Source: Bacteroidota bacterium (GTDB lineage: Bacteria; Bacteroidota; Bacteroidia; Flavobacteriales; Flavobacteriaceae). From it: a stretch of DNA of 64,000 nucleotides. The DNA lies in assembly GCA_018267095.1 (NCBI GenBank), contig JAFDZC010000017.1:1-64000 (forward strand), read 5' to 3'. Position numbers and translations under genes: made by a program. A model generated the notes under the pieces. The model saw only the letters and a program-made list of their open reading frames with translations. It had not been told where the DNA came from and searched no databases. Shown piece by piece: positions 51,394 to 59,803 of this stretch; within the stretch, counting starts at the first letter, position 1, and every line of letters begins with the position of its first letter.

Positions 51394-51660
51394 TTATTTA
51401 TTTTGCTTGTAGCGTTTGTCCGGAGTTCCGTCTTTTTTCAGAACAACGTCTTTGGCTTGTTTGTATCGCTTGTCTGGCGTTCCGTCTTTTTTCAAAACTA
51501 CTTTGCTGTCAGCAGCGGCTTTATCTGTTGCTTTTTTGACTTCTTTTTTAGCTTCTTGCGCTGCTTTTTCAGTTTTCTGTGCTGCTTTTTTGGCTTCTTG
51601 TGCTTGACCACTTAAGGTAAAACCAAGCAAGGCAACTGCAGCTAAAATTAATTTTCTCAT
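51394..51660 (-). CDS. Secreted Ala/Lys-rich protein with duplicated motif
   Basis: An 88-residue protein: signal peptide to about Ala20 (SGQA-QEA), a Lys/Ala/Glu-rich coiled-coil-like region (about 22-52), and two near-identical 15-residue units VVLKKDGTPDKRYKQ at 54-68 and 72-86. Such proteins are common in flavobacteria and resemble histone-H1-like or LEA-like sequences. Function unknown. The strongly biased composition is visible at DNA level on the plus strand as runs of tttt/ctg. Confidence 0.65.
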   Translation of the reverse strand: MRKLILAAVALLGFTLSGQAQEAKKAAQKTEKAAQEAKKEVKKATDKAAADSKVVLKKDGTPDKRYKQAKDVVLKKDGTPDKRYKQNK

Positions 51661-51739
51661 GGTTGTTTAAAGTTTAAGATTGATGAGCTAATTTATAAAA
51701 GATTCGAGCAGTTTTAACAGCTAAAATCCTAAAATATCC

Positions 51740-52582
51740 TTAAACTTTGAAGATGCCGCCAAAAGCAATGATGCGTTCAAAAAAGGTAAAATGTTGTGAA
51801 GCTCTATCAGCCGGATCATTGGTAGTTCTAATATCAGGCATGTCAATATATCCGCTTTTTAATTCTCCTTGAACATAAAAATGTTTGAAAAAAGTAATAT
51901 TGATTCCGGCTTTGGCGGAAATTCCATAACCCGAAACGTGAAAATCATCATGGCGCTCTTTACCTAATAATTTGGTATTGGTTTTTGGATATAGAAACCC
52001 TGCGCCCAAACCTTCGGTAAGGTTGATTTGAATTTTATCGGTATTGGTAATTCCGAGGTATTTCGAAACATCGTCAAAACGCGCTACCTCTGCATTGATG
52101 TAATTCAAACCGTCTGTATGTTCAAAAGTCAAGAAATCATCAGTGAGCAAAACTTGTCCATTCGGTAAGGTTTCTCCGTAGGTTCCCGGATTGGGATAAT
52201 AGCCTTTGATGTCTACATTTCGGTCCTGATACATTACGTATTTCATGTGGTCGAGTCCGATGGAAACATTGTAGTGATCACTCACAAAATAACCAATTCT
52301 CAAATTGGTCTCAGGAATAGTCATACGCGCTGGGTTGATATAATCAATATGCCAACCTTTAGGTTTGTCATGTGCGGCCACATCATAAATAGTAAAATGG
52401 TAGTTGTCTCCTTTAAAAGTAATGTCAGAACGGCTAAAACTTTCTCGGTTACCACCCCAGTGAACAAAGAATTTTCCTTTGTTGTGCGCGGTGTATTTTT
52501 CTTGAATTTTAATGTCTTGCGCCCAAGTGTTTGCGGCAAACAAAGTCAAGAACAATGCTGTAAAAAGAGTAGATTTTTTCAA
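51740..52582 (-). CDS. Outer-membrane beta-barrel protein, unknown
   Basis: A 280-residue secreted protein (signal peptide to about Ala21, NTWA-QD). Alternating aromatic strands (GKFFVHWGGNRESFSR, DNYHFTIYDVAAHDKPKGWH, NLRIGYFVSDHYNVSIGLDHM, KHFYVQGELKSGYIDMP) and a terminal FGGIFKV fit an outer-membrane beta-barrel. No family name I can give. It is 14 nt from kdsA on the same strand and may be co-transcribed. Confidence 0.65.
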   Translation of the reverse strand: MKKSTLFTALFLTLFAANTWAQDIKIQEKYTAHNKGKFFVHWGGNRESFSRSDITFKGDNYHFTIYDVAAHDKPKGWHIDYINPARMTIPETNLRIGYFVSDHYNVSIGLDHMKYVMYQDRNVDIKGYYPNPGTYGETLPNGQVLLTDDFLTFEHTDGLNYINAEVARFDDVSKYLGITNTDKIQINLTEGLGAGFLYPKTNTKLLGKERHDDFHVSGYGISAKAGINITFFKHFYVQGELKSGYIDMPDIRTTNDPADRASQHFTFFERIIAFGGIFKV

Positions 52583-52596
52583 AACAACAGTTTGAT

Positions 52597-53415
52597 TTAA
52601 AATGATTGAACAGTTTTTCGGATGGCGACCAGCTTGTTCATCAGGCCTTCAAATAAATCAAGGTGTAACATGTTGGCGCCGTCACTTTTGGCATTGGCCG
52701 GATCAAAGTGTGTTTCGATAAAAATACCGTCTACACCTACAGCAATCCCTGCTTTGGCAATGGTTTCAATCATGTCCGGACGACCTCCGGTAACACCAGC
52801 TGTTTGATTGGGTTGTTGCAGCGAGTGGGTAACATCCAAAACGGTTGTGGCAAATTGTTGCATCGTCGGAATTCCTCTGAAGTCAACAATCATGTCTTGA
52901 TAGCCAAACATCGTTCCGCGATCAGTGACCATAACGTTCTGGTTTTGGCAATCGAGTACTTTTTGCACCGCGTGTTTCATGCTTTCCGGACTCATGAACT
53001 GACCTTTTTTGAGGTTGACGGTTCGTCCGGTGTTGGCCGCAGCGACCACCAAATCAGTTTGTCGCACCAAAAAAGCCGGAATCTGTAAAACATCAACATA
53101 TTGAGCTGCTTTGTCGGCATCTTCATTGGTGTGAATGTCCGTTACAGTGGGTACGTGGAAAGTCTCGGATACTTTGCGTAAAATCTTAAGTGCTTTTTCA
53201 TCACCGATGCCAGAAAAACTGTCAATTCTCGAACGATTCGCTTTTTTAAACGAACCTTTAAAAACGTATGGAATCTGGAGTTTGTCAGAAATACCGGTGA
53301 GTTTTTCGGCGATACGTAAAGCCATTTCTTCGCCTTCGATGGCACAAGGTCCGGCCAATAAGAAAAAGTTGCCACTATCGGTATGTTTGATTTGCGGAAT
53401 ATTTTGGATGTTCAT
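52597..53415 (-). CDS. kdsA: 3-deoxy-8-phosphooctulonate (Kdo-8-P) synthase
   Basis: A 272-residue cytoplasmic enzyme that condenses arabinose-5-phosphate and phosphoenolpyruvate into Kdo-8-phosphate for lipopolysaccharide. Clear KdsA motifs: FFLLAGPCAIEGEEMALRIAE, YVFKGSFKKANRSRIDSFSG, GTMFGYQDMIVDFRGIPTM, DVTHSLQQPN and GIFIETHFDP. The family's usual length is about 280. The start is set at MNIQNIPQ (53415), 19 nt downstream of a TATCTTTG box; the longer form (53436) would start inside that promoter. Confidence 0.95.
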   Translation of the reverse strand: MNIQNIPQIKHTDSGNFFLLAGPCAIEGEEMALRIAEKLTGISDKLQIPYVFKGSFKKANRSRIDSFSGIGDEKALKILRKVSETFHVPTVTDIHTNEDADKAAQYVDVLQIPAFLVRQTDLVVAAANTGRTVNLKKGQFMSPESMKHAVQKVLDCQNQNVMVTDRGTMFGYQDMIVDFRGIPTMQQFATTVLDVTHSLQQPNQTAGVTGGRPDMIETIAKAGIAVGVDGIFIETHFDPANAKSDGANMLHLDLFEGLMNKLVAIRKTVQSF

Positions 53416-53433
53416 ATGTGAATTTTGATGCCG

Positions 53434-53441
53434 CAAAGATA
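53434..53441 (-). promoter_or_regulatory. -7 box of kdsA
   Basis: Minus-strand TATCTTTG, 19 nt before the kdsA ATG at 53415; decides the start codon. Confidence 0.55.
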
Positions 53442-53513
53442 CTCAAACACTGATGAATTTAGGATGAAGAAAGCCGTTTTTTTAAGTAAGATTTAGCACA
53501 TGAAGCCGCATGT

Positions 53514-53969
53514 TTATTCTTTCTTTAAAGTGAGGCCCATCGGAACCAAAAGCGCTCCTTTTTCATAACCGTTCAGATATAATTTGAGCGGTGTTTTTTG
53601 TCCGGGCCATGTAATTTCATAAATATCCAACGAGCCGGCGCCCATTTCAGTTCTTTTGGTCGGGAAAGGACAGCATTGATCTATTTTTTTGTAGCTGATG
53701 ACTTCGCCTTTTGGGCCGGCCAGCGCATTGAGAAATCTTTTTTGATTGAGTTCAATTTGTGCCGTATTTTGATAAAAAACATTAATTGGATAATCGGCAT
53801 CAAAACCATATTTGGCATCTTTACTAATGCTGGTGAGAACAAATGCGTTTTTGGCTTTGTCCAGTTGCGGGGTAGGCGCTTTGTCGTCTACATTTTGCAA
53901 AGTCGATTTGGTACTGACACAACTCAAAGTCGTCAGACCCAAGACAAAAAGAATCAACCGCTTTTTCAT
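53514..53969 (-). CDS. Lipoprotein, unknown, next to kdsA
   Basis: A 151-residue lipoprotein (MKKRLILFVLGLTTLSC, lipobox TLSC with Cys17). It has a Cys pair at QCCPFPTKR and the pattern AFVLTSISKDAKYGFDADYPINVFYQNTA. In flavobacteria an annotated neighbour of kdsA of this type is known to me, but its function is not. Its ATG overlaps the DUF4199 gene's stop (ATGA at 53966-53969), so they are translated together. Confidence 0.7.
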   Translation of the reverse strand: MKKRLILFVLGLTTLSCVSTKSTLQNVDDKAPTPQLDKAKNAFVLTSISKDAKYGFDADYPINVFYQNTAQIELNQKRFLNALAGPKGEVISYKKIDQCCPFPTKRTEMGAGSLDIYEITWPGQKTPLKLYLNGYEKGALLVPMGLTLKKE

Positions 53970-54454
53970 GATTTTTGAGGTTTGGTTTTGAGCAATAACG
54001 CTACAACCGCCGAAGTTATTACGCCCATCGAAAGCGCATTGAAAATCGCCATAATTGTGTAGCTGTTCCTATTAAAAAACAGCTCGGCTTGTGCACGTTT
54101 CATGTGTTTGCTATGCACCGAATATTCAATCATATGATCAAAAAAAGTAGGCGAGATGTAGTTGTATCCAACATATTGCACCATCGGAACCAAGGCTGTA
54201 ATCAAAAAGGTAAGCGCGATGCCCGAAACGGTTCCTTGCTTCCAATCCATTTGGCCTAAATAGTAGTTTTTCTTTTTGTCGCGAATGGCCAAATAATATA
54301 TGGTTACCGCCACAAAGGCAAATAAATTGGTGTAAATGGCTTGTTGGGCAATTTTTTCATCGTGCAATCCGGTGCTTTTTTCAAGAATCAGCCAAACTAA
54401 GGAGAACAAACTAAATTGAATGGCCCATTTGAATTCGATGGTAAACTTTTTCAT
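53966..54454 (-). CDS. DUF4199 membrane protein
   Basis: A 162-residue protein with four predicted helices (about 14-24, 41-58, 75-93, 133-156), matching DUF4199: the MKKFTIEFKWAIQFSLFSLVWLILEK opening and FNALSMGVITSAVVALLLK end. Function unknown. First gene of a two-gene operon, with a TATTTTTG box 23 nt before the ATG. Confidence 0.75.
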   Translation of the reverse strand: MKKFTIEFKWAIQFSLFSLVWLILEKSTGLHDEKIAQQAIYTNLFAFVAVTIYYLAIRDKKKNYYLGQMDWKQGTVSGIALTFLITALVPMVQYVGYNYISPTFFDHMIEYSVHSKHMKRAQAELFFNRNSYTIMAIFNALSMGVITSAVVALLLKTKPQKS

Positions 54455-54476
54455 ATAAAAAATCTGAAATTCGAGT

Positions 54477-54484
54477 CAAAAATA
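54477..54484 (-). promoter_or_regulatory. -7 box for the DUF4199-lipoprotein operon
   Basis: Minus-strand TATTTTTG, 23 nt before the ATG at 54454; a TTTG stands 22 nt further upstream (54510-54507), slightly off the usual 19-20 nt. Confidence 0.55.
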
Positions 54485-54525
54485 GCAGATTCCCCTGATT
54501 TAAATTCAAAAACCAATTGAATTGT

Positions 54526-54533
54526 TATTTTTG
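54526..54533 (+). promoter_or_regulatory. -7 box for the YeeE/YedE pair
   Basis: TATTTTTG, 17 nt before the ATG at 54550; divergent from the DUF4199 promoter in a 95-bp gap. Confidence 0.5.
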
Positions 54534-54549
54534 CTAAAAACAATTCTAT

Positions 54550-55107
54550 ATGGAAATGCTCTTTCATACGTGGCATTGGGCGCTGGCCGGATTTCTGATT
54601 GCGCTCATCATGCTCACTCTGAACTATTTCGGCAAAGTTTTCGGGATGTCGTCTAATCTTCGTTCGCTTTGTACTTTGGCCGGAGGCGATAAATGTGCTG
54701 ATTTTTTTAAGTTTGACGTCAAATCTCAATACTGGAATTTACTGGTTTTGGCGGGAGCGATGCTCGGCGGATTTGTCGCGGTACATTATATGAGTGACCC
54801 GACCAATGTTAGTTTGAACCCCAAAACCATCGAGCAATTACAAAAAATGGGCATCGAAGCTCCGCAAGGGAAATTACTTCCGGATGCGTTGTTTGGCAAT
54901 CAAGTTTTTACTTCGCCCAAAATGATGGCAGTTTTGCTCATCGGTGGTTTGCTCATTGGATTTGGGTCGCGTTACGCCGGTGGTTGTACATCGGGCCATG
55001 CTATTGCCGGAATGAGCAATTTACAGCGTCAATCGCTTAAAGCGGTGGTGGGCTTTTTCATCGGCGGACTGATTATGTCACATTTTATTTTACCGTTAAT
55101 TTTTTAG
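54550..55107 (+). CDS. YeeE/YedE-family sulfur transporter, first half
   Basis: A 185-residue membrane protein with about four or five helices of the YeeE/YedE family. The key motif GSRYAGGCTSGHAIAGMSNL holds Cys146, in the pore region that passes thiosulfate in bacterial TsuA. The first helix WHWALAGFLIALIMLTLNYFGKVFG and SSNLRSLCTLAGGDKC are typical of the split form in Bacteroidota. Only 1 nt separates it from the next gene. Confidence 0.88.
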   Translation: MEMLFHTWHWALAGFLIALIMLTLNYFGKVFGMSSNLRSLCTLAGGDKCADFFKFDVKSQYWNLLVLAGAMLGGFVAVHYMSDPTNVSLNPKTIEQLQKMGIEAPQGKLLPDALFGNQVFTSPKMMAVLLIGGLLIGFGSRYAGGCTSGHAIAGMSNLQRQSLKAVVGFFIGGLIMSHFILPLIF

Positions 55108-55108
55108 T

Positions 55109-55522
55109 ATGAAGTCAATCAGATTTATCCTTGTTGGTTTTGTTTTTGGCATCGTACTCACCAAAGCCGAAGCCGTTTCGTGGTACCGCATTTATGAGAT
55201 GTTTCAGTTTCAGTCATTTCATATGTTCGGAATCATTATGGTAGCTATTGCGACCGGTGTATTGGGCATTCAACTAATCAAAAAGTTTCAAGTTAAAAGC
55301 ACCGATGGCATGCCGATTCAAATTGCTGACAAAGAAAAAGGCTCCTTTAGATATTGGATTGGCGGATTGATTTTCGGACTGGGTTGGGCATTGGCCGGAG
55401 CATGTCCGGGACCGATTTTCATCTTAATAGGCGCAGGATTTTGGCCGGTATTAGTTGTTTTAGTCGGTGCTTTATTGGGTACTTTTTTATACGGACTCAT
55501 CAAAGATCAATTGCCGCATTAA
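55109..55522 (+). CDS. YeeE/YedE-family sulfur transporter, second half (DUF6691)
   Basis: A 137-residue protein with four helices (about 8-22, 38-55, 80-98, 108-130). The motif LGWALAGACPGPIFILIGAG carries Cys99, the second pore Cys of a YeeE-like transporter. Together with its upstream partner it would form a full sulfur-compound channel (pair of halves). It lies 1 nt after that gene, so the two are coupled. Confidence 0.88.
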   Translation: MKSIRFILVGFVFGIVLTKAEAVSWYRIYEMFQFQSFHMFGIIMVAIATGVLGIQLIKKFQVKSTDGMPIQIADKEKGSFRYWIGGLIFGLGWALAGACPGPIFILIGAGFWPVLVVLVGALLGTFLYGLIKDQLPH

Positions 55523-55569
55523 TGGAGTAGTAGGTGACAAATGTTACCTTTTAGCCGAGTTGTATGATG

Positions 55570-55577
55570 TAATTTTG
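55570..55577 (+). promoter_or_regulatory. -7 box for the HMA protein gene
   Basis: TAATTTTG, 16 nt before the ATG at 55593. Confidence 0.5.
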
Positions 55578-55592
55578 TCTAAAAATTAGATC

Positions 55593-55868
55593 ATGGAACA
55601 TATTGTTTTAAGCGTTCAGAACCTTAAATGTGGAGGTTGCGCTCATACCATCACCAAAAAATTATCGGCTTTAGAAATCCTTGGAGATATCTGTGTAGAA
55701 GCAGATGAAAACACTGTGTCTTTTTCTTACGCCAACCCAAATGATTTAGAGAAAGTCAAGAAAGTTTTAGCCGACATTGGTTATCCGGTGGTCGGCGAGG
55801 CGAATCCATTGAGTGCTATGGCTCAGTCTTTTGTGAGTTGTGCAGTGGGGCGATTTTCTAAAAATTAA
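55593..55868 (+). CDS. Heavy-metal-associated (HMA) domain protein
   Basis: A 91-residue HMA/CopZ-like protein: LKCGGCAHTITKKLSAL gives the metal pair Cys13 and Cys16, in a beta-alpha-beta fold, and DIGYPVVGEANPL ends the domain. The extra tail SAMAQSFVSCAVGRFSKN is short. HMA proteins carry Cu+ or similar ions. It has a promoter box of its own after the YeeE/YedE pair, and its 3' end overlaps clpS by 4 nt, convergent. Confidence 0.85.
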   Translation: MEHIVLSVQNLKCGGCAHTITKKLSALEILGDICVEADENTVSFSYANPNDLEKVKKVLADIGYPVVGEANPLSAMAQSFVSCAVGRFSKN

Positions 55869-56140
55869 ATCAGTTCGGCACTCAGTCCGGCATCAAGCAA
55901 TTGCAAACATTGGGGTTTGAGTTTTTCAAACGGCCCGGTTTTGACGGTACATTTTCCGGTGTAATGTACCAAAATGGCACATTGTTCGGCTTGTTCTGAA
56001 GTGTGTTGACACACGTGGATGAGCGTTTCAATCACGTGGTCAAAAGTGTTTACATCGTCATTGTAGAGCACAATTTCGTTCTGAGTCCCAACTTCTTCAA
56101 GGGTCAGCGTGCTTTCTTGTATTTTTTCAATGGTGGCCAT
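55865..56140 (-). CDS. clpS: ATP-dependent Clp protease adaptor ClpS
   Basis: A 91-residue ClpS: EIVLYNDDVNTFDHVIETLIHV is the N-end-rule binding motif and the AILVHYTGKCTVKTGPFEKL region is the folded core. It brings proteins with destabilising N-termini to ClpAP. The start is MATIEKIQE (56140); a start two codons earlier is in frame. The family's normal length. Last gene of the long minus-strand operon. Confidence 0.92.
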   Translation of the reverse strand: MATIEKIQESTLTLEEVGTQNEIVLYNDDVNTFDHVIETLIHVCQHTSEQAEQCAILVHYTGKCTVKTGPFEKLKPQCLQLLDAGLSAELI

Positions 56141-56166
56141 AAACAACAGCTGTTTTTAAACTAATG

Positions 56167-57000
56167 CTAATTTACATATTTGAGTGAAACCCATTTGTTT
56201 CTCTCGAATTTTTTCACATAAGTCAATCCTAATTCAGTACAACAAGCATCGATTGCCGGAATGTCTTCGTCATAAAATCCACTTAAGAGCAGCGTACTGC
56301 CCGGATTCATACATGCTACATAACGCGCCATATCATTGAGCAGAATATTGCGGTTGATGTTGGCAATAATCAAATCGTATTTCTGATCCACCAGCATGGA
56401 CGCATCGCCTTCATAAACGTTTATGTTGTGGATTTGGTTGCGCTCGGCGTTTTCAATTGAATTCAAATAGCACCAATGATCAATGTCAATGGCATCAATC
56501 GGATCAGCGCCTTTCATCGAAGCCAAAATAGCCAAAATAGCAGTGCCACAGCCCATATCCAAAGTAGCTTTTCCTTGTACATCCATCTCGAGTAAATGCT
56601 GAATCATCATGTGTGTGGTTTCATGATGTCCGGTGCCGAAACTCATTTTGGGCTCAATCACGATGTCATATGGCGCATCGGTTTTTGGGTGAAATGGCGC
56701 GCGGATATGACAAATACCGTCTACATCAATCGGGTCAAAATTCTTTTCCCAAGCTTCGTTCCAGTTGACTTGTTCAATTTCTTCAACGGTGTAACTGGCG
56801 GTGAATTCACCGGATTGCAAAACAAATAAATCATCGAGTAAACCTTCGTGCCATAAATTTTTTTGAATGTAAGCGGTGACGCCAAAATCAGTTTCTACAA
56901 AACTTTCAAAAGGCAATTCGCCCAATTCGGCAATGAGAATTTCTGAACCCATTTCTTTAGGCTCAATCGTAAAATGATATCCGAGATATATGTTTGACAT
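56167..57000 (-). CDS. prmA: Ribosomal protein L11 methyltransferase
   Basis: A 277-residue SAM-dependent enzyme that methylates ribosomal protein L11. EPKMSFGTGHHETTHMMIQ (the GTGHHxTT loop) and LDMGCGTAILAILASMKGA (SAM motif I) are clear, and DLIIANINRNILLNDM is the NPPY-like catalytic motif. The N-terminal domain (about 1-90) is the L11-binding part. The start MSNIYLGYHFTIEPKE is the usual one in Bacteroidota. It is 25 nt from tpiA. Confidence 0.92.
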   Translation of the reverse strand: MSNIYLGYHFTIEPKEMGSEILIAELGELPFESFVETDFGVTAYIQKNLWHEGLLDDLFVLQSGEFTASYTVEEIEQVNWNEAWEKNFDPIDVDGICHIRAPFHPKTDAPYDIVIEPKMSFGTGHHETTHMMIQHLLEMDVQGKATLDMGCGTAILAILASMKGADPIDAIDIDHWCYLNSIENAERNQIHNINVYEGDASMLVDQKYDLIIANINRNILLNDMARYVACMNPGSTLLLSGFYDEDIPAIDACCTELGLTYVKKFERNKWVSLKYVN

Positions 57001-57025
57001 GAATGCGTTTTTGTCCGTAAATAAA

Positions 57026-57781
57026 TTAACCTGCTGCGTTTACGATGGCTGCAAAATCAGAAGCTTTTAAGGCTGCTCCACCAATGAGACCGCCGTCAAC
57101 ATCCGGTTTTGAGAAAATCTCAGCAGCATTGTCGGGTTTTACGCTACCGCCGTACAGAATAGCAATATTATCCGCTACTTCGTTTCCGTATTGTTTGCGA
57201 ACGGTGGCTCGGATGAATTCGTGCATTTCTTGTGCTTGTTCCGGTGAAGCAGTTTCTCCGGTGCCAATAGCCCAAACCGGTTCGTACGCCAAGACTAAAT
57301 TTTCCCAAGCTGAGGCCTCTAAATGAAACAAGCCGTTGCGCAATTGACTTTCTACCACCGCAAAGTGTTGTTGCTCTTGGCGCTCTTTGAGTTCTTCACC
57401 AAAACAAAAAATCACACGCATGTCGTATTTGAGTGCTTGATTGACTTTGGCTGCGATAATCGCATCGGTTTCACCAAACAACGAGCGTCTTTCAGAATGA
57501 CCCAAAATAACCGTATGCACGCCAATACTTTTGAGCATATCGGCCGAAATTTCACCGGTAAAAGCACCATTTTCAGCTTGATGCATGTTTTGAGCCGCCA
57601 CCGAAATATTGGTAAACTCCATATGTTCTACCGCCGAGGCCAAATTGATAAAAGTCGGCGCGACAATGATTTCTACTTCTTTATCCGTAGGAAGTTGGTC
57701 AATTAAATCGTTGAGCAAATCTTCAGTTTCCTCAGCGTTTTTATTCATTTTCCAGTTCCCGGCTACAATTGGGTGTCTCAT
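57026..57781 (-). CDS. tpiA: Triosephosphate isomerase
   Basis: A 251-residue glycolytic enzyme converting dihydroxyacetone phosphate to glyceraldehyde-3-phosphate. All catalytic residues are seen: Lys11 in GNWKMNK, His95 in GHSERR and Glu167 in AYEPVWAIGTG; the C-terminal loop ILYGGSVKPDNA and GLIGGAAL are present. Its ATG overlaps the stop of the thioredoxin-like gene by 1 nt (TAATG), so it is translationally coupled. Confidence 0.97.
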   Translation of the reverse strand: MRHPIVAGNWKMNKNAEETEDLLNDLIDQLPTDKEVEIIVAPTFINLASAVEHMEFTNISVAAQNMHQAENGAFTGEISADMLKSIGVHTVILGHSERRSLFGETDAIIAAKVNQALKYDMRVIFCFGEELKERQEQQHFAVVESQLRNGLFHLEASAWENLVLAYEPVWAIGTGETASPEQAQEMHEFIRATVRKQYGNEVADNIAILYGGSVKPDNAAEIFSKPDVDGGLIGGAALKASDFAAIVNAAG

Positions 57782-58287
57782 TATTTTAGTGAATTTAAAG
57801 TCTTGTCAATAGTTTCAAAATCTGTTTCGATGGCTCGGTATAAAGCAATTTCTCCGTGTTTGTCAACGATGATATAGCGTGGAATCCAGTCTAAGTTAAT
57901 CGCAGTTCCGAAAACACCTTTCATACCGTCGTTGGCCATATAATGATCGCCTTTGAGGTCGTGTTTTTCGATGCCGAGTTTCCATTTGTCAGCGGTTTTG
58001 TCCATCGAAATAAAAACATAATCAACTTCCGGATGGTTTGCTTGTAGTTCTTTTACTTTGGGCATGGCTTTGACACAATCGCTGCACCACGAAGCCCAAC
58101 ATTCAATGACCAAGGTTTTGCCTTTGTGTTTTTTGAGGATTTCTTTAAAAGTGGTTTGTCCGTCTTCTGGATTGAGCAAAGTTTCGTTAAGCGCTTTTTT
58201 TGAAAAACTTGTTTGTGCCAATGTGCACCCAATCGTTAAGAATAAGATGAGTAGGCTAGAAGTGACGTTTTTTATCTTTTTGGACAT
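57781..58287 (-). CDS. Thioredoxin-like periplasmic protein
   Basis: A 168-residue thioredoxin-fold protein. The N-terminal hydrophobic segment (SLLILFLTIGCTLAQ) is a signal peptide, or a lipobox with Cys21. The active site is WASWCSDCVKAMP (Cys68 and Cys71; WCSDC instead of WCGPC). It resembles TlpA/ResA thiol-disulfide reductases in the periplasm. The start at 58287 leaves 16 nt after the upstream gene; the earlier codon (58320) would overlap it. Confidence 0.82.
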   Translation of the reverse strand: MSKKIKNVTSSLLILFLTIGCTLAQTSFSKKALNETLLNPEDGQTTFKEILKKHKGKTLVIECWASWCSDCVKAMPKVKELQANHPEVDYVFISMDKTADKWKLGIEKHDLKGDHYMANDGMKGVFGTAINLDWIPRYIIVDKHGEIALYRAIETDFETIDKTLNSLK

Positions 58288-58303
58288 ATCTTTTGATCTA
58301 AAA

Positions 58304-58648
58304 TTATGACTCGGCTTCATCAGAATGTTGTTTCTTTGAAGACATTTTATTCTTGTAATCTTCGTCTAAAAAAATGTGTCTGGTTTTGTTTCTTTTTTTC
58401 GGAAAATACTGTCTTTTGATGGTTATGAACATGATTATTCCTGCGATGGCTATAATCGTGCAGCCCAAAACAATGTTAAAGGTTACCCCAAGAGGTGGGT
58501 CTTCAATTGCCGCTACATAATTGAGAATGTAATGTCCAACAAACAATGACAAGAAACAAGCAAGGATGATGTTGTTGTTTCTTTTTTTCTTTTCTCTTCG
58601 AATGCGTTCAATACTGTTCGAAGATTTGTTGCTTTTAGATTCTGGCAT
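58304..58648 (-). CDS. Membrane protein, unknown
   Basis: A 114-residue protein with a basic N-terminus (SNKSSNSIERIRREKKKRNN), two helices (about 26-46 and 56-76) and a charged tail (KKRNKTRHIFLDEDYK). No family recognised. It lies between the BT_3928-type gene and the thioredoxin gene in the operon. Confidence 0.6.
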   Translation of the reverse strand: MPESKSNKSSNSIERIRREKKKRNNNIILACFLSLFVGHYILNYVAAIEDPPLGVTFNIVLGCTIIAIAGIIMFITIKRQYFPKKRNKTRHIFLDEDYKNKMSSKKQHSDEAES

Positions 58649-58669
58649 GAAACAATTTTTTTAAATCTT

Positions 58670-59770
58670 TTAAAGTTTTAACGCTGAAATATCATTGTAA
58701 TGAACCTTTTGATCAATGGTTCCTTTGTGCAGTACGACGATGCTCGGATTGGCACGTTCAATAGTTTTAAGCGTTGTTCCGTCGCAGAAATAAAAATCAA
58801 ACGTATAACCAAATTCTTTTTTTACTGCCGAAATTTCATTGGCGTTTGAGGCAGTCATCGCAACCACTTTGTATCCGGCAGCTTTTGCTTTTTGGTTGAG
58901 CGCTTCGAGTTGTTCCAAGCCTTTGCGGTCAGCTTTGTTCAAATCGTACATCACATACATAAGCAGTTTGGGTTCAACCAGTAATTCATCTTTATAATCA
59001 GAACCGTCTAATTCCATCGTAAAATCGTGAACCGGTGGTTTGTAGCCTTCTGAAATAACTTTGTCGATTCGTTCCACAAATTGTGCATTAGCCGGAAGAT
59101 TCATCAAGTCTTTTTCGGTAAAATTTTTCTTTACGCCATTGACATTGTACACAAAAATCATTTCAACTTCAGTTTTCGGAGCACCTTCGGGAATTTCCAT
59201 CGCTTTTTGAATGTTGGTACCTACTTTATAAGCTCTGAAATCTTTGAGTGGTAAATGGTTCAAAACCCAATAGCCCATAAATCCGCACAAAACAATGGAT
59301 AAACTAACCAAGGCATTGCGGAAATTGTTGTTGAATAATGGATTAATCAGTTTGATGTTGAAGAACAAAATCAGAATAAAAAACAACAAAACAACATCCT
59401 TGGTAAACGATTGCCAAGGCGTGAGTTTGAGTGCATCACCAAAACAACCGCAGTCGGTTACTTTGTTGAAATAAGCTGAATAAAAGGTAAGGAAAGTGAA
59501 AAACACAATCATCAAAAGCAAACTCCAAACGGTAAATTTATTTTTGAAACCCAGCAAAAGCATCAAGCCCAGCACCGTTTCAAAAATGACAATAAACACG
59601 GCAATGGCCAAAGAATACGGAACAAATACGGGCAGATTTAAAACAGTCTCACCAAAATATTCCGAAAGTTTATATGAAAACCCAACCGGATCGTTGAGCT
59701 TTATCAGACCTGAAATAATAAACAAAAGTCCGACGAATACTCTTGAAAAGTGAACGAGAAATTTTTTCAT
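58670..59770 (-). CDS. BT_3928-family DoxX/thioredoxin-like protein
   Basis: A 366-residue protein. A DoxX/MauE-like membrane part (about 1-150, four or five helices; LFIISGLIKLNDPVGFSYKL, and TDCGCFGDALKLTPWQSF with the hallmark Cys pair) is followed by a periplasmic thioredoxin-like part (about 240-366). Called BT_3928 family in Bacteroidota. The CGCFG motif suggests thiol exchange with a periplasmic partner; the thioredoxin-like gene sits two genes downstream. It is 33 nt from the DUF1599 gene. Confidence 0.85.
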   Translation of the reverse strand: MKKFLVHFSRVFVGLLFIISGLIKLNDPVGFSYKLSEYFGETVLNLPVFVPYSLAIAVFIVIFETVLGLMLLLGFKNKFTVWSLLLMIVFFTFLTFYSAYFNKVTDCGCFGDALKLTPWQSFTKDVVLLFFILILFFNIKLINPLFNNNFRNALVSLSIVLCGFMGYWVLNHLPLKDFRAYKVGTNIQKAMEIPEGAPKTEVEMIFVYNVNGVKKNFTEKDLMNLPANAQFVERIDKVISEGYKPPVHDFTMELDGSDYKDELLVEPKLLMYVMYDLNKADRKGLEQLEALNQKAKAAGYKVVAMTASNANEISAVKKEFGYTFDFYFCDGTTLKTIERANPSIVVLHKGTIDQKVHYNDISALKL

Positions 59771-59803
59771 TTTAGATTGTTTATTGAACGTAAAAATAAC
59801 GAT

